Below are positions 1 to 8,800 of a stretch of 26,276 bases of DNA, in pieces. A model generated the notes under the pieces. That model saw only the letters and a list, made by a program, of their open reading frames with translations, had not been told where the DNA came from and did not search any database. Both the position numbers and the translations under genes were made by a program. Each line of letters starts with the position of its first letter. Within the stretch, counting starts at the first letter, position 1. The DNA comes from a virus, in the IMG/VR virus record IMGVR_UViG_3300020395_000089, positions 1 through 26,276 of that record; one strand, given 5' to 3'.

Positions 1-803
1 GTGTATCCAGATCCACCAGATGTAACAGTAGCAGAGGCAATACGACCACCATCTACAACAAGTGAAACTCTACCACCAACTCCGTCTCCTTTAATAGGCA
101 CGTTTTCATAGGTACCGTTGTTATAACCAGCACCAGATGATCCAATAACAATGGTATCAATCTCTCCACCGATAGCATCAGCAACAACAGCAGTGTCAAA
201 CAACACAGGCATGTACTCGTTGGAGAAGAATTTTAAGACCTGACCAACAGGGATCGTAAACATATACTTCCAACGGTAACCATCAGCAGTTGTGATAATT
301 GAAGTGGAGGTGCCAGTAGGCTCAACAGTACTAGGTTTACCGTTAGGATCACTAGGACTGGTGCCGTTGTAAATGCATTTATAAACTTGGTAAGACGAGT
401 TAACAACGTAGAAATCAGCGTCGTAAAGTTTAGTCGCACCCGATGATGCAGTTTTAGTCGAGGAGTAATCATGACGATACATATCATAAACATATCCCAA
501 GCCACCAGTGGTTTGCTCAGGGGGAATCCAGTCAGTACGACGGATAACCTGAATGGTGTCATTTGCTAACACCCTCTTCAGGGAGATCATATCCGAATAG
601 TCATCGGAAAATTCTTGGAATGAATCTACTGGGTCTGGAGGTGCGTTTTCGTTATCCCATGGTTGGGGTCTACCGATAAACACATAAAGGCGATCCCGAC
701 TAGTACCCGCTTCCAGGTCAGACTGAGTAGGATTTGGCCCTTCAAGTGCCTTCCTGAACCTTTCGGCAGTAAATATTCTAAATTGGTCGGTAAGTAATGC
801 CAT
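1..803 (-). CDS. 8: Baseplate wedge subunit gp8 (3' end outside window)
   Basis: 267 codons from ATG 801-803 run off the left edge. The sequence follows the T4 gp8 pattern: YVFIGRPQPWDNEN early (T4 has a GRSEPW-type motif here), then VIRRTDWIPPE, then NSSYQVYKCI, then the EP-GDGY-like stretch ADGYRWKYMFTIP and NEYMPV. In T4, gp8 is a wedge subunit that assembles with gp7 and gp10 during baseplate construction in the host cytoplasm. After the gp8-like core (from about residue 210) there is a Gly-rich module (IGSSGAGY; VVDGGRIASATVTSGGSGYT) like that in the neighbouring structural proteins. I do not associate this module with T4 gp8, so it seems to be a C-terminal addition or replacement in this phage. 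A CATAAATA box and an AGAAGG lie in the 34-base gap upstream. The start is chosen because no in-frame start precedes it and MALLTDQFRIFTAERF leads directly into the conserved region. Confidence 0.92.
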   Translation of the reverse strand, partial: MALLTDQFRIFTAERFRKALEGPNPTQSDLEAGTSRDRLYVFIGRPQPWDNENAPPDPVDSFQEFSDDYSDMISLKRVLANDTIQVIRRTDWIPPEQTTGGLGYVYDMYRHDYSSTKTASSGATKLYDADFYVVNSSYQVYKCIYNGTSPSDPNGKPSTVEPTGTSTSIITTADGYRWKYMFTIPVGQVLKFFSNEYMPVLFDTAVVADAIGGEIDTIVIGSSGAGYNNGTYENVPIKGDGVGGRVSLVVDGGRIASATVTSGGSGY

Positions 804-825
804 TACTATACAATTGCCTTCTTTT

Positions 826-833
826 TATTTATG
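826..833 (-). promoter_or_regulatory. Putative T4-type late promoter box (CATAAATA) before gp8
   Basis: On the minus strand the 34-base gap before gp8 reads CATAAATA, close to the T4 late -10 box TATAAATA recognised by the phage gp55-type sigma factor. Its last base is 22 bases upstream of the ATG, leaving room for a short leader. An AGAAGG (817-822) follows, 13 bases from the ATG, which is long for a Shine-Dalgarno. Confidence 0.5.
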
Positions 834-837
834 TGGG

Positions 838-2742
838 TTATTCACCCTCGTTTCGGGAGAATGTATTATATTCAACAGCTTTGATGTTGGCTAATGCTCC
901 AGAGACATTACCTCTAAGCACTTCACCTACATTAAACTTATAAGTGTCACCGCTATTAACTAGACTCTTAACATCAATAGTGTATTGATTTGTCTTTGGT
1001 CCAGATACTCTACTAACAGACGTACACTTAACACCAGTTGTAACACCTTCTAACTCTTCTGCACCATTGCCTGCTTCGACATAGTGAAGATTTTGTGTAG
1101 TATATTCTATTATAATAGATGCAGTCGATGTATGAGTATCACCGTCGCCAAGTTGACCAGCAGACTGCACAGTTGCAACTAATGCATTCTGACTACCGTC
1201 ATATATCTGATCACCAATCTGTAATAGAGTGGTGTTTTGTCCACCAAGTGTTTCCTCTATACCATATTTAGACGATGCGATACCACCATCTAGATTAATC
1301 TGGTTTTCAAAGTCTGTACCTGTGTTAACAAGGTCAATAATACCATCACCAAATCTTTGTATACCTTCACTATCAGTATACTCTTCATCATCATCCTCAA
1401 ATGCTCTATTAAGAATAAGACCTAGTGGTACAGTGAAAGTAACAATGTCACTTCCTTCTACTTCAACTAAGACGTGAGGCTCAATACCTGTACCTGATGA
1501 TCCAGAAGTACCACCAACAAATGCTATATTCTTTGCCTTCTCATTTGATCTACCACCATCAATAAACGCTAGTTCATCAACCTCGAAGGTTAAATAGAGT
1601 GCTCTCTGGACAGGATCCCAGTCATATACTATAGCAACTCGGTTGTTAGATGACTCTTCAACCCTTCTTACTTTATCAGTAACACTGAAACTATAAGCAG
1701 TTAATCCAGTATCAGGGTTGTCCTGTAGATTATCAAGTATGACCTTCTGATCGAAACGGAAATTAATACCTCTATCACATCCAGTGAATGCGTCATATAA
1801 GGCACCATCTATACCTGCTTCAGTCTTACCTGTATATCTAACTAACTCTCTACCCAGTAGAATTTTACCTGAACCTGGGAAAGGTGCAGTAGTTTCAACT
1901 GGTATTTCTGTTTGACTTGAAGTTAAATCAGTTGTAATACCTGTAAGGTTGTATGTAACTGCATTTAACGACTGTCTAACTCTTGCTTCTCTAATAAGGT
2001 TAGTATCCCTAGTAAAGATAATCTCAGGAGGCGTACTATATCCACCGCCACCTGCCAAGAGGTTAATGCTTGTAATCTGTCCGAGGTTAATATACGCTTC
2101 GGCCGTTGCACCTGATCCACCGCCTTTTATTATCTGTATAAGAGGAGGATCCTCGAAGAATTCACCTTGATTTGTTAAGGTAATAGATGTAACCTGACCG
2201 AATGGATTAACAGCAGCAACACCAGTTGCACCCTGTCCACCACCACCTGAAATAATAAGGTTAACGTCTTCCTCAGTATAGTTTCTACCCTGCTCTTCAA
2301 TAGAAAGACCAGTTATCAATCCCGTGATTGGTACCAATTCAGCACCAGATCCACCACCACCTTCAATGCGAGCAGTAGCATCAAAATAACCATCACCAGG
2401 TGTGGTCATCTGAATGAAATCAATACTACCGTCTTCTTTAAGGAAGACTATACCATCTGCATGATTATCAGATGCATCATCTTCAACTACTAATGTTAAT
2501 GGGTTATATCCTTCACCAGGATCTAACACTTCCACAGCAGTAATCTCTCCAGCACTACCTTCTATTACAGGTCTTAGTACAGCATCACGAATAGGCGTAC
2601 CACAATTCGTAATACGAAGTCTTGGAGGGTCATTAGGGTCATATCCACTCCCAGGATTAGTCACATAGACATCTCTCACCCCTGATATACTATTAAATAC
2701 AGGGAAGATTTGTGCACCAGAGCCAGGGACTGTTCTTGTCAT
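838..2742 (-). CDS. Gly-rich modular virion structural protein, function unknown
   Basis: 634 residues, ATG at 2740-2742, separated from the preceding TAA by one base (TAATATG), so translation is probably coupled. Residues about 20-245 are tandem copies of a module of the form V-T-x-PGSGY followed by a beta-strand and GGGGSGA (for example ARIEGGGGSGAEL, IISGGGGQGATG, IIKGGGSGATAEA). The same module occurs in the giant protein and in gp8. After it comes a segment around residue 300 with GKILLGRELVRYTGK and RGINFRFD, a pattern I associate with marine T4-like structural proteins. The C-terminal 200 residues are acidic with no recognised domain; they end in GEVLRGNVSGALANIKAVEY, again resembling a segment of the giant. 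No signal peptide, membrane segment or enzyme motif is visible. Position between the gp10-like gene and gp8 points to a baseplate or tail component. It could be a fibre-baseplate connector. Confidence 0.9.
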   Translation of the reverse strand: MTRTVPGSGAQIFPVFNSISGVRDVYVTNPGSGYDPNDPPRLRITNCGTPIRDAVLRPVIEGSAGEITAVEVLDPGEGYNPLTLVVEDDASDNHADGIVFLKEDGSIDFIQMTTPGDGYFDATARIEGGGGSGAELVPITGLITGLSIEEQGRNYTEEDVNLIISGGGGQGATGVAAVNPFGQVTSITLTNQGEFFEDPPLIQIIKGGGSGATAEAYINLGQITSINLLAGGGGYSTPPEIIFTRDTNLIREARVRQSLNAVTYNLTGITTDLTSSQTEIPVETTAPFPGSGKILLGRELVRYTGKTEAGIDGALYDAFTGCDRGINFRFDQKVILDNLQDNPDTGLTAYSFSVTDKVRRVEESSNNRVAIVYDWDPVQRALYLTFEVDELAFIDGGRSNEKAKNIAFVGGTSGSSGTGIEPHVLVEVEGSDIVTFTVPLGLILNRAFEDDDEEYTDSEGIQRFGDGIIDLVNTGTDFENQINLDGGIASSKYGIEETLGGQNTTLLQIGDQIYDGSQNALVATVQSAGQLGDGDTHTSTASIIIEYTTQNLHYVEAGNGAEELEGVTTGVKCTSVSRVSGPKTNQYTIDVKSLVNSGDTYKFNVGEVLRGNVSGALANIKAVEYNTFSRNEGE

Positions 2743-2746
2743 ATTA
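2740..2746 (-). promoter_or_regulatory. TAATATG stop-start junction
   Basis: The stop of the gp10-like gene and the ATG of the 634-residue gene are one base apart with no visible Shine-Dalgarno, which suggests termination-reinitiation coupling. Confidence 0.5.
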
Positions 2747-3070
2747 TACGATTGTTATATTACCAACCATTGAAGGATGGAGTGTGCATTGATAAACATA
2801 TGTTGTGCCAGCAGCAACGTTTTGAGGCACAGTATAATATTGGACTCCTGTAGTAGATCCAGTAACACCTACATTTAAAGCAGCACCACCTGCTGACTGT
2901 CTTAATTCAAATGGGTGTGCTACACCAGAAGTGTTGTTAAATCTGTATGTGAATCCTCTATAAACATAGATTGTTGGATTATTTGCTGATGAATCCATAC
3001 CACCACCTGAGAATTGATACTCATTCATGGTAGGTGCAGTAATATTGAAACCAACTGTAGGACTCTCTAC
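2744..3070 (-). other. Cupredoxin-like domain with full type-1 copper ligand set
   Basis: Last 105 or so residues of the gp10-like protein. IYVYRGFTYRFNN forms the leading strands, His437 precedes PFEL, and YVYQCTLHPSM ends the domain with Cys480, His483 and Met486 (codons 2786-2788, 2777-2779 and 2768-2770). The 43-residue spacing from first His to Cys lies between those of amicyanin and plastocyanin. Copper binding is inferred. Confidence 0.72.
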
Positions 3071-4225
3071 AGGATCCCATGAAGTACCATTGAATATAAT
3101 ATTATCATTATTGGATGCACTTCCAGAAAGATAAAGATCTGCGTTTAGGGTTATCGTATCTGCTGTTGCAGCAGTTGTAACTCCATTACCACCCGCTACG
3201 GTTAATGTAGTAGTTGCACTTCCAGCAGCAGTTGTACCAGAGTCACCAGCGATTGTCTGGAATATATTCTGTGATACGTTTGGAGCATCATTAGTGATTG
3301 TAAGGTTGTCTCCTGATATAGCAGTGCTTATACCAGTGCCACCAAGTAAATTAATAGTAGCAGTAGCAGCATTTGCTGTTTTATTTCCTGAATCACTTCC
3401 AATAACACCATAGGCATTTTGGTTTAGGTCACCAAGGGTGCCTGTCATGTTTATGGTGAGGGTGTCTCCGACGATTGCAGTCGAGATTTCAGTGCCTCCC
3501 GCAACTGTAAGAACATCAGTAGGAGCACTAGCAGTAGTACTGCCAGTGTCAGCAGTGATTCCTTCAAAAAGGTTTTGAGTCGTTCCACCGCCTCCACCAG
3601 ATCCTGCCTCATCGTTTTTAGGCTCCCAAGCAAGATTAGAAGCGGACCATTTAAGTACTTGACCATCACTCGGACCTCCACCGACTGTCATATCTACGTC
3701 ATCAAGCATCCCTACACTACATGTCGTGTCTATTATCTTAGTCCACGCTGTATTAGTTGCATAGTATGCAGCAGCCTCATCGATAACAACACCAAACATT
3801 CCTTTATGATCAGTAAATGCTGGTAAATCACCAGATGTTGCAAAGTCATTAGACCATTTTAGTTTACCATCAGCACCATCAATATAGGTAAGTGCCGATC
3901 CAGTGTTTGCTGCCCAGAATTTGATATCACCACTACCGTTAGGTTGTACAACTATGTCACCGTTGTTAGATGATATGATTTTCTGACCAGATACATCTAC
4001 ATCAGCTGTAAATGCAGCGAAATGACTCTCAGCAAACTGAGCACCATTCCATATTAGAGTTTGTCCATTCGTAGGAGCACCTACGTTGACTTGAAGATTG
4101 GTATCGTTACCTAGATTGGTGTAAATTTCATCAATGACTTGATTCAATTTGATAGCACCATCTCTCAGACTGTCGCCTGTGCCGTCATTGGCGGTAGTAC
4201 CAATACTGAGTGTTTGTTTAGCCAT
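2744..4225 (-). CDS. gp10-like tail/baseplate protein with C-terminal cupredoxin-like domain
   Basis: 493 residues, ATG at 4223-4225. The N-terminus (residues 1-40: LSIGTTANDGTGDSLRDG, then IKLNQVIDEIY) matches the conserved start of T4 gp10 and related T4-type tail-fibre proteins, where it attaches the protein to the baseplate. Residues about 214-355 hold three beta-repeats (QN-x-F, DSG, GG-x-GISTAI, LTI), typical of marine phage fibre shafts. Residues about 390-493 look like a cupredoxin: a His in GVAHPFELR (residue 437) and a terminal CTLHPSMVGNITIV with Cys480, His483 and Met486. That is a complete type-1 copper ligand set, with the C-x2-H-x2-M spacing of amicyanin and the plastocyanin-like MVG-x-IT ending. 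Whether copper binds is untested. The only residue after the domain is the final Val. The gene stops 1 base before the next start, suggesting coupled translation. Confidence 0.93.
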   Translation of the reverse strand: MAKQTLSIGTTANDGTGDSLRDGAIKLNQVIDEIYTNLGNDTNLQVNVGAPTNGQTLIWNGAQFAESHFAAFTADVDVSGQKIISSNNGDIVVQPNGSGDIKFWAANTGSALTYIDGADGKLKWSNDFATSGDLPAFTDHKGMFGVVIDEAAAYYATNTAWTKIIDTTCSVGMLDDVDMTVGGGPSDGQVLKWSASNLAWEPKNDEAGSGGGGGTTQNLFEGITADTGSTTASAPTDVLTVAGGTEISTAIVGDTLTINMTGTLGDLNQNAYGVIGSDSGNKTANAATATINLLGGTGISTAISGDNLTITNDAPNVSQNIFQTIAGDSGTTAAGSATTTLTVAGGNGVTTAATADTITLNADLYLSGSASNNDNIIFNGTSWDPVESPTVGFNITAPTMNEYQFSGGGMDSSANNPTIYVYRGFTYRFNNTSGVAHPFELRQSAGGAALNVGVTGSTTGVQYYTVPQNVAAGTTYVYQCTLHPSMVGNITIV

Positions 4226-4246
4226 TTGAATACTTGATTACAGGAT

Positions 4247-4253
4247 TATTTAG
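4247..4253 (-). promoter_or_regulatory. CTAAATA box overlapping the YHYH stop codon
   Basis: The minus strand reads CTAAATA, containing the TAA stop of the YHYH gene, 21 bases before the gp10-like ATG. It resembles the T4-type late -10 box. The sequence is short and AT-rich, so chance is possible. Confidence 0.35.
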
Positions 4254-5842
4254 GTACCATCATAAGATTGTAAGGTAGAATCCATAGTAGATGCTGTACT
4301 ATCGAATCTATTATCAGTGCTTCCACCATCACCAGCACCAGTTACTGTCAATATTGCTGCTTGTGAATCTAATGGTGAGTTAGAAGCAGGTACTGGTGCA
4401 CCATTTGGACCAGTTATACGACATCTAAAGCGATACCCTGTCATATAGGGTAATGCAGTTAGAGAATAGGTGTCTGTAGTAGCACCAGTGATCACAGCGA
4501 ATGCGAAACCACCGTCTGTAGATCTATACCACTGATATGATACAGGTCCGTCCTCTGGTATTACCAACTTCTGTATGTTGAAGGTAGCAGTTTGACCAGA
4601 ATTGATAGTAACATTCTGTGGTTGTAATGTAAATTGTAAAGTTGGAGGTATTGGAGGGTCTCCACCGTCTCCACCATCACCACCACTGGATACAGGTGAA
4701 ACAGTATATCCAGTATCAATAGTTTCTCTAGTAGTATTGCCAATAATATAAGGGAATTTTGTTATATTATTGTCATCTGGGTCTACTGTTAGGAAATATG
4801 CGTACGTTCCAGTGGGATATTCAGGTGTAAAGCAATATCTACCGTTATGAATATCTAAATCTCCACTACCTTCCACATATTCATAGTCTTCCATGAGTGC
4901 ACCAGCAGGAGGATTGTCAGAATCCGTGCCATAATCAGGTCTACCAGGTGCTTCTTGGTCTCTTACACCATATTGAGTCCTCATTGTACGAGTACCACTC
5001 AAATTATCGAATGGACTACTATATCCAAAAGGACCATAGATGGGAAATCCGTCAAAACATATGCCAATTATCTTAGAATGACCGTCAGGATGACGAATAT
5101 TATTACCATTAAACTGTGTATTACCGTAATAATCGTTATAACTTGCCATTGTTGAATTAGTTTTCCAACAATCTAAGAAATGTGGGTCATGATAATGGTA
5201 TTCGCCTGACTGTGTAGGATGTCCACCACAATCATCTTCTCCAGAATCAACAAAAGGGGCATCTCCAGCAGCAACCCAACTGAATCCAGCAGGTGGATTT
5301 AATCCAGTACCAGCAGACGGGTTAAAAATAGCAACTCCATTACCAGCAACTCCTATGTTCCCCAGTGGCGTGGCACCTCTACCATTTCTACTATCCCAAT
5401 ACTCATATGTACCATTAACAGGAGTAATCTCCTGAGTATCCATGATTAAATCTATTCTATCATCTGCTGCTAACCAGAACTCACCAGAGATAGAAGTAAA
5501 CTCAGTACCTTTATAAAGATATCTTAAGTGCAACCCATCACTAAACTTAAACATTACATGGTCACCAGCAACAATATTACCACCAGTAAAGATAGTAAGA
5601 TCAGTTACTGATAATGCTATTGAACGAATGAATCCGTCATGTGTATACACATTGGAATCGAATGTCCTAGAGGTACCGAACGTACCGCCTCTATACAAGA
5701 AATCGTGATCAAAATCTTGCTCAGTAGGTACATTAGGGTTATTATCGTTAGGAAATGTACCATGTGCCACTGGCGTTGGTAATCCATTGGATGCCACCGT
5801 AAGTATTTTAGTACCTTGGTTATAGGTTGCTGTTGCGCTCAT
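4250..5842 (-). CDS. YHYH-domain structural protein with C-terminal Ig-like domain
   Basis: 530 residues starting at ATG 5840-5842, 8 bases after the giant gene's stop. Residues about 160-385 carry the YHYH domain: CGGH, then EYHYHDPH (YHYH at residues 215-218), HSKIIG and DGFPIYGPFG, then LDIHNGRYCFTPEYPTGTYA and FPYIIG. YHYH proteins are a secreted or surface family of unclear biochemistry; the conserved His, Cys and Asp residues suggest metal or ligand binding, but that is not shown here. Residues about 396-501 form an Ig-like beta-sandwich (SYQWYRS, then YRFRCRITG). Ig-like domains are common add-ons of tailed-phage structural proteins. The first 140 residues are unassigned. No clear Shine-Dalgarno is visible; a CTAAATA box spans the preceding stop codon. 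Most likely a virion surface or fibre-associated protein co-expressed with its neighbours. Confidence 0.93.
   Translation of the reverse strand: MSATATYNQGTKILTVASNGLPTPVAHGTFPNDNNPNVPTEQDFDHDFLYRGGTFGTSRTFDSNVYTHDGFIRSIALSVTDLTIFTGGNIVAGDHVMFKFSDGLHLRYLYKGTEFTSISGEFWLAADDRIDLIMDTQEITPVNGTYEYWDSRNGRGATPLGNIGVAGNGVAIFNPSAGTGLNPPAGFSWVAAGDAPFVDSGEDDCGGHPTQSGEYHYHDPHFLDCWKTNSTMASYNDYYGNTQFNGNNIRHPDGHSKIIGICFDGFPIYGPFGYSSPFDNLSGTRTMRTQYGVRDQEAPGRPDYGTDSDNPPAGALMEDYEYVEGSGDLDIHNGRYCFTPEYPTGTYAYFLTVDPDDNNITKFPYIIGNTTRETIDTGYTVSPVSSGGDGGDGGDPPIPPTLQFTLQPQNVTINSGQTATFNIQKLVIPEDGPVSYQWYRSTDGGFAFAVITGATTDTYSLTALPYMTGYRFRCRITGPNGAPVPASNSPLDSQAAILTVTGAGDGGSTDNRFDSTASTMDSTLQSYDGT
4340..4655 (-). other. 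Ig-like domain of the YHYH protein
   Basis: FTLQPQNVTINSGQTATF, then VSYQWYRSTDGG and YRFRCRITG. It is clearly related to the terminal Ig-like domain of the giant protein encoded just upstream (both read VT-(I/V)-N-x-G-x-x-A-x-F, then YQW), suggesting sharing of a domain between neighbours. Confidence 0.78.
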
Positions 5843-5847
5843 TGAGT

Positions 5848-5854
5848 TATTTAG
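5848..5854 (-). promoter_or_regulatory. CTAAATA box overlapping the giant gene's stop codon
   Basis: Same CTAAATA string with the TAA stop of the giant gene inside it. Only 5 bases separate it from the YHYH ATG, so a transcript begun here would be nearly leaderless. A promoter role is therefore weaker than at the other two sites. Confidence 0.25.
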
Positions 5855-8800
5855 ATGTCATCAAAGATTTGTGTTGGTAAGAAGTTGCTTAGGATTGTAG
5901 CACCAGTCTGGACGCTCAATATCGCAGATAGTGAGTAAACTGGAGTTGCTCCAGATGCAGTGATCGCAACACGATATTCGTCACTGTCATCAGCTTGTGT
6001 TGTATTTGGAGTGTTGTATGTTGACTGGTTAGCACCAATGATGTTGCTCCATGTTTGTGTACCATACTCCTTCTTCTGCCACTGATAATTCATTGTCTGA
6101 TCGTTAGTTACGGTAGAGACAACTGTGAATGCAGCAGAGTAACCTTGGTTAACAGTTACGTTAACTGGGTCTGTAGTAATAGCGATTGTGCCAGCTTCAA
6201 TATCTCCAGCACCACCTGTGTATTCAGATCCTTCGCCAGCGAGTACGTCAAATCCACCGTTAATTGGAGATCCTTCTGGAGTTGTGAAACTATCAGGTAC
6301 TTCATTGTCTATAGTAACGTTTGGTAATGCATATCCAATACCAGCAGTCTTAACATCAATTCTAGTAACACCCATCAATGCCTTGATGCGAGCATCAAAT
6401 CCAGAGGAGGAGATAACATCAACGTTAGGACGTGAAACGTAACCATCACCAGAATTGGTTAGGTTAGCATTTGTAATCTGTCCAGAAGTGATAGCAGCAA
6501 TAGCAGCAGCGTTTCTACCCTTAACAGATCCAGTGTACTCGAATGTGATTAGTGAGTTTGAAGACTCAATTAGAGCAACCTCACGAGCAAATTCTTCACC
6601 GTCTATTTCAAGTTTGTCACCAGCTTCGATTGGTGGTACAACTGTTGCTGCGATAACGTCTGCGTCAGATCCAATGTATGAGAAACCAACGAAAGTTGAT
6701 CCCGCACGTGGAACTTCAGCGAAGATTAATCGTGAACCAACAATCTCATATGCGAGTCCAGGTTCCTGTATAACACCGTTAAGTGATACGATAATATTAT
6801 TCTCAGGACGGATAACGTTAGATGAAACACCTTCAGTTAGAGTCAAGGAGTAGAATAATCCAGATCTCTTAAGGTTGAAGGAAGATCTCAATGAGTCAAA
6901 CTCATAACTGATATCATCTAATTGACGTAACTTACCAACATAGTAACCAACGAATTGTGATCCAATTACAGGTGCCTCAGCAAACTGAATCTTATCAGAG
7001 AATGCAACGTAAGAGTTATTACCACCAGGAGGCTGCATGATACCATTAACAAATGTTAATATGTGTCCAGCAGGGTCTGGGAAGTATGCTTCACCATTAG
7101 AGATAGTTAAATCAAACTGTGTCTGACTACCATCAAATCCTCTGAAGTATCTGTCAACTCTACCCTCAAGTGTGCGAGCAGAAGAAACAGCACCACCCCA
7201 TCCGAAGTCAGATATAACTGACATATTATCAACGAATAAACCAGATGCGTCTTCTACCCAGATCTCAGCAGTAATACCAACTTGCTCGATTGATACGACT
7301 TTAGCGTATGATGAGTAAGTTGTTGTAGTTACGTTAGTAACATTAGCATATATGCTTGGGAAGTTAGATCCAAGATCAATCTTACCAATGTTATTTGTGC
7401 CAGCAGTTACAGCATCAATTGTCTCACCTGTGCCTACTGGAATTACGTTACCAACCCAGAGTTTGTGTATGCCATAATTAGGATCTGTATTCTCAAGTTC
7501 TAAACCATTAATGTAATTAGTTACAGTTGCTTTGAATCCTGGATTCTTCTCAGCAGTACCTTGTAGGAGTGATACTTCATCACCAACACGGAATGTATCA
7601 TTAGTACCGATATCAACGATTGCAACTCCAAGATCTAATTCATAGACCGCAGTACCATGTATGTACTGGTTAAGTTGAATCTGTGTACCACTTATACCCT
7701 TAACTGAAAGGATGTATGAAGTAACACTACCGTAGATAACATCGCCAGGTACCCACTGAGCATCGATTGTTTCAACATCAATTGTGATACGACCACCAGT
7801 ATTACCTGTTAGTGATCCAGACTTATTAACATATTCATCAATATATCCTTCAGTATTAGATTCTTTAGAGAAGAACCAATCGCCTGCTGCAAATGCACCC
7901 ATAGAAACATTAAGTAAGAATCTATCAGTTGGAATACCAGCAGTACCTGTAGCACCAGTTGTCTGACCTTCTAATACATCATTTTGATTAATAGTACCAG
8001 CGATAGTTTGTAGTTTAACTAATGATGTACCATCAGTAGACCTCTCAGTCTGCATTACGAAACCAGTATTTGATCCAGCACCTTGTACTTGAACTGTCTC
8101 ACCATTTGCAAAGATCTCATACTCACCACCCTGTGTTGTTGACATTCCAGTGATAGGATAATGTGTATACAACTTACGGATACTTGCTTCGTTATTTTGT
8201 ATTCTTCCTATCTCAGACTCAGCACCTGAAACACTACCGTAGATAACGTCAGCAGGATTGAATCCACCTTGGATTGGTGTATCTGAAGGATCAATTGCAT
8301 ATACTGGAGCATTACGTGTAATACCACTTCTCTGTACAACTGCCATGATTTGTGATCCATCGTTAGAGGTATCTACCTGTAAGATTCTAAATCTTCCATC
8401 ATGGATGTAAGAAGCACCAATTTCAAACCACTCAGCAGTAGCAGTCAAGCAATAGAAGTAAGGTTGATTTGTCAATCCAGCTAATGATGTATCAGATGCA
8501 GGAATGTAACTTAGTACGTCACCACGTCTGAAGTTGTTAGCACGGTTAATTCTAATTCTATACTCAGCACGATCAAATCCAACTTCAACTTCAGGAGTTA
8601 GTGTAACCAATGCAGGGTCAGTATTGTAATCCCAACCTACCTCATACTTGGTAACTCTGTTAATAGCATCAGTAGATGCAACGAATGTAACTCTTGCTTC
8701 TGTTGGGAAGGATGATCTTTCTAGAGCAAACTCAATTGGGTTAAGTGAAGAGTCAATTATAAACTCAACTGCTTCCTGATTCCACTCAAGTCTTCCAGGT

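Noticed and set aside
233-562. 109-codon minus-strand ORF inside gp8
   Set aside because: It is in a different frame from gp8, which has clear homology across the same bases; it is a shadow.
804-837. Rho-independent terminator between the 634-residue gene and gp8
   Set aside because: There is an A/T-rich run but no GC-rich stem before it on the minus strand.
1229-1477. Plus-strand ORFs here and elsewhere (for example 1949-2170, 3575-3826, 6455-6853, 21151-21492)
   Set aside because: All lie antisense to strongly supported genes, are compositionally odd (Ser/Ile/Cys-rich) and match nothing I recognise.
2744-3070. Multicopper oxidase activity for the cupredoxin-like domain
   Set aside because: Only a single domain with one type-1 site is visible; the HXH pairs needed for a trinuclear centre are absent.
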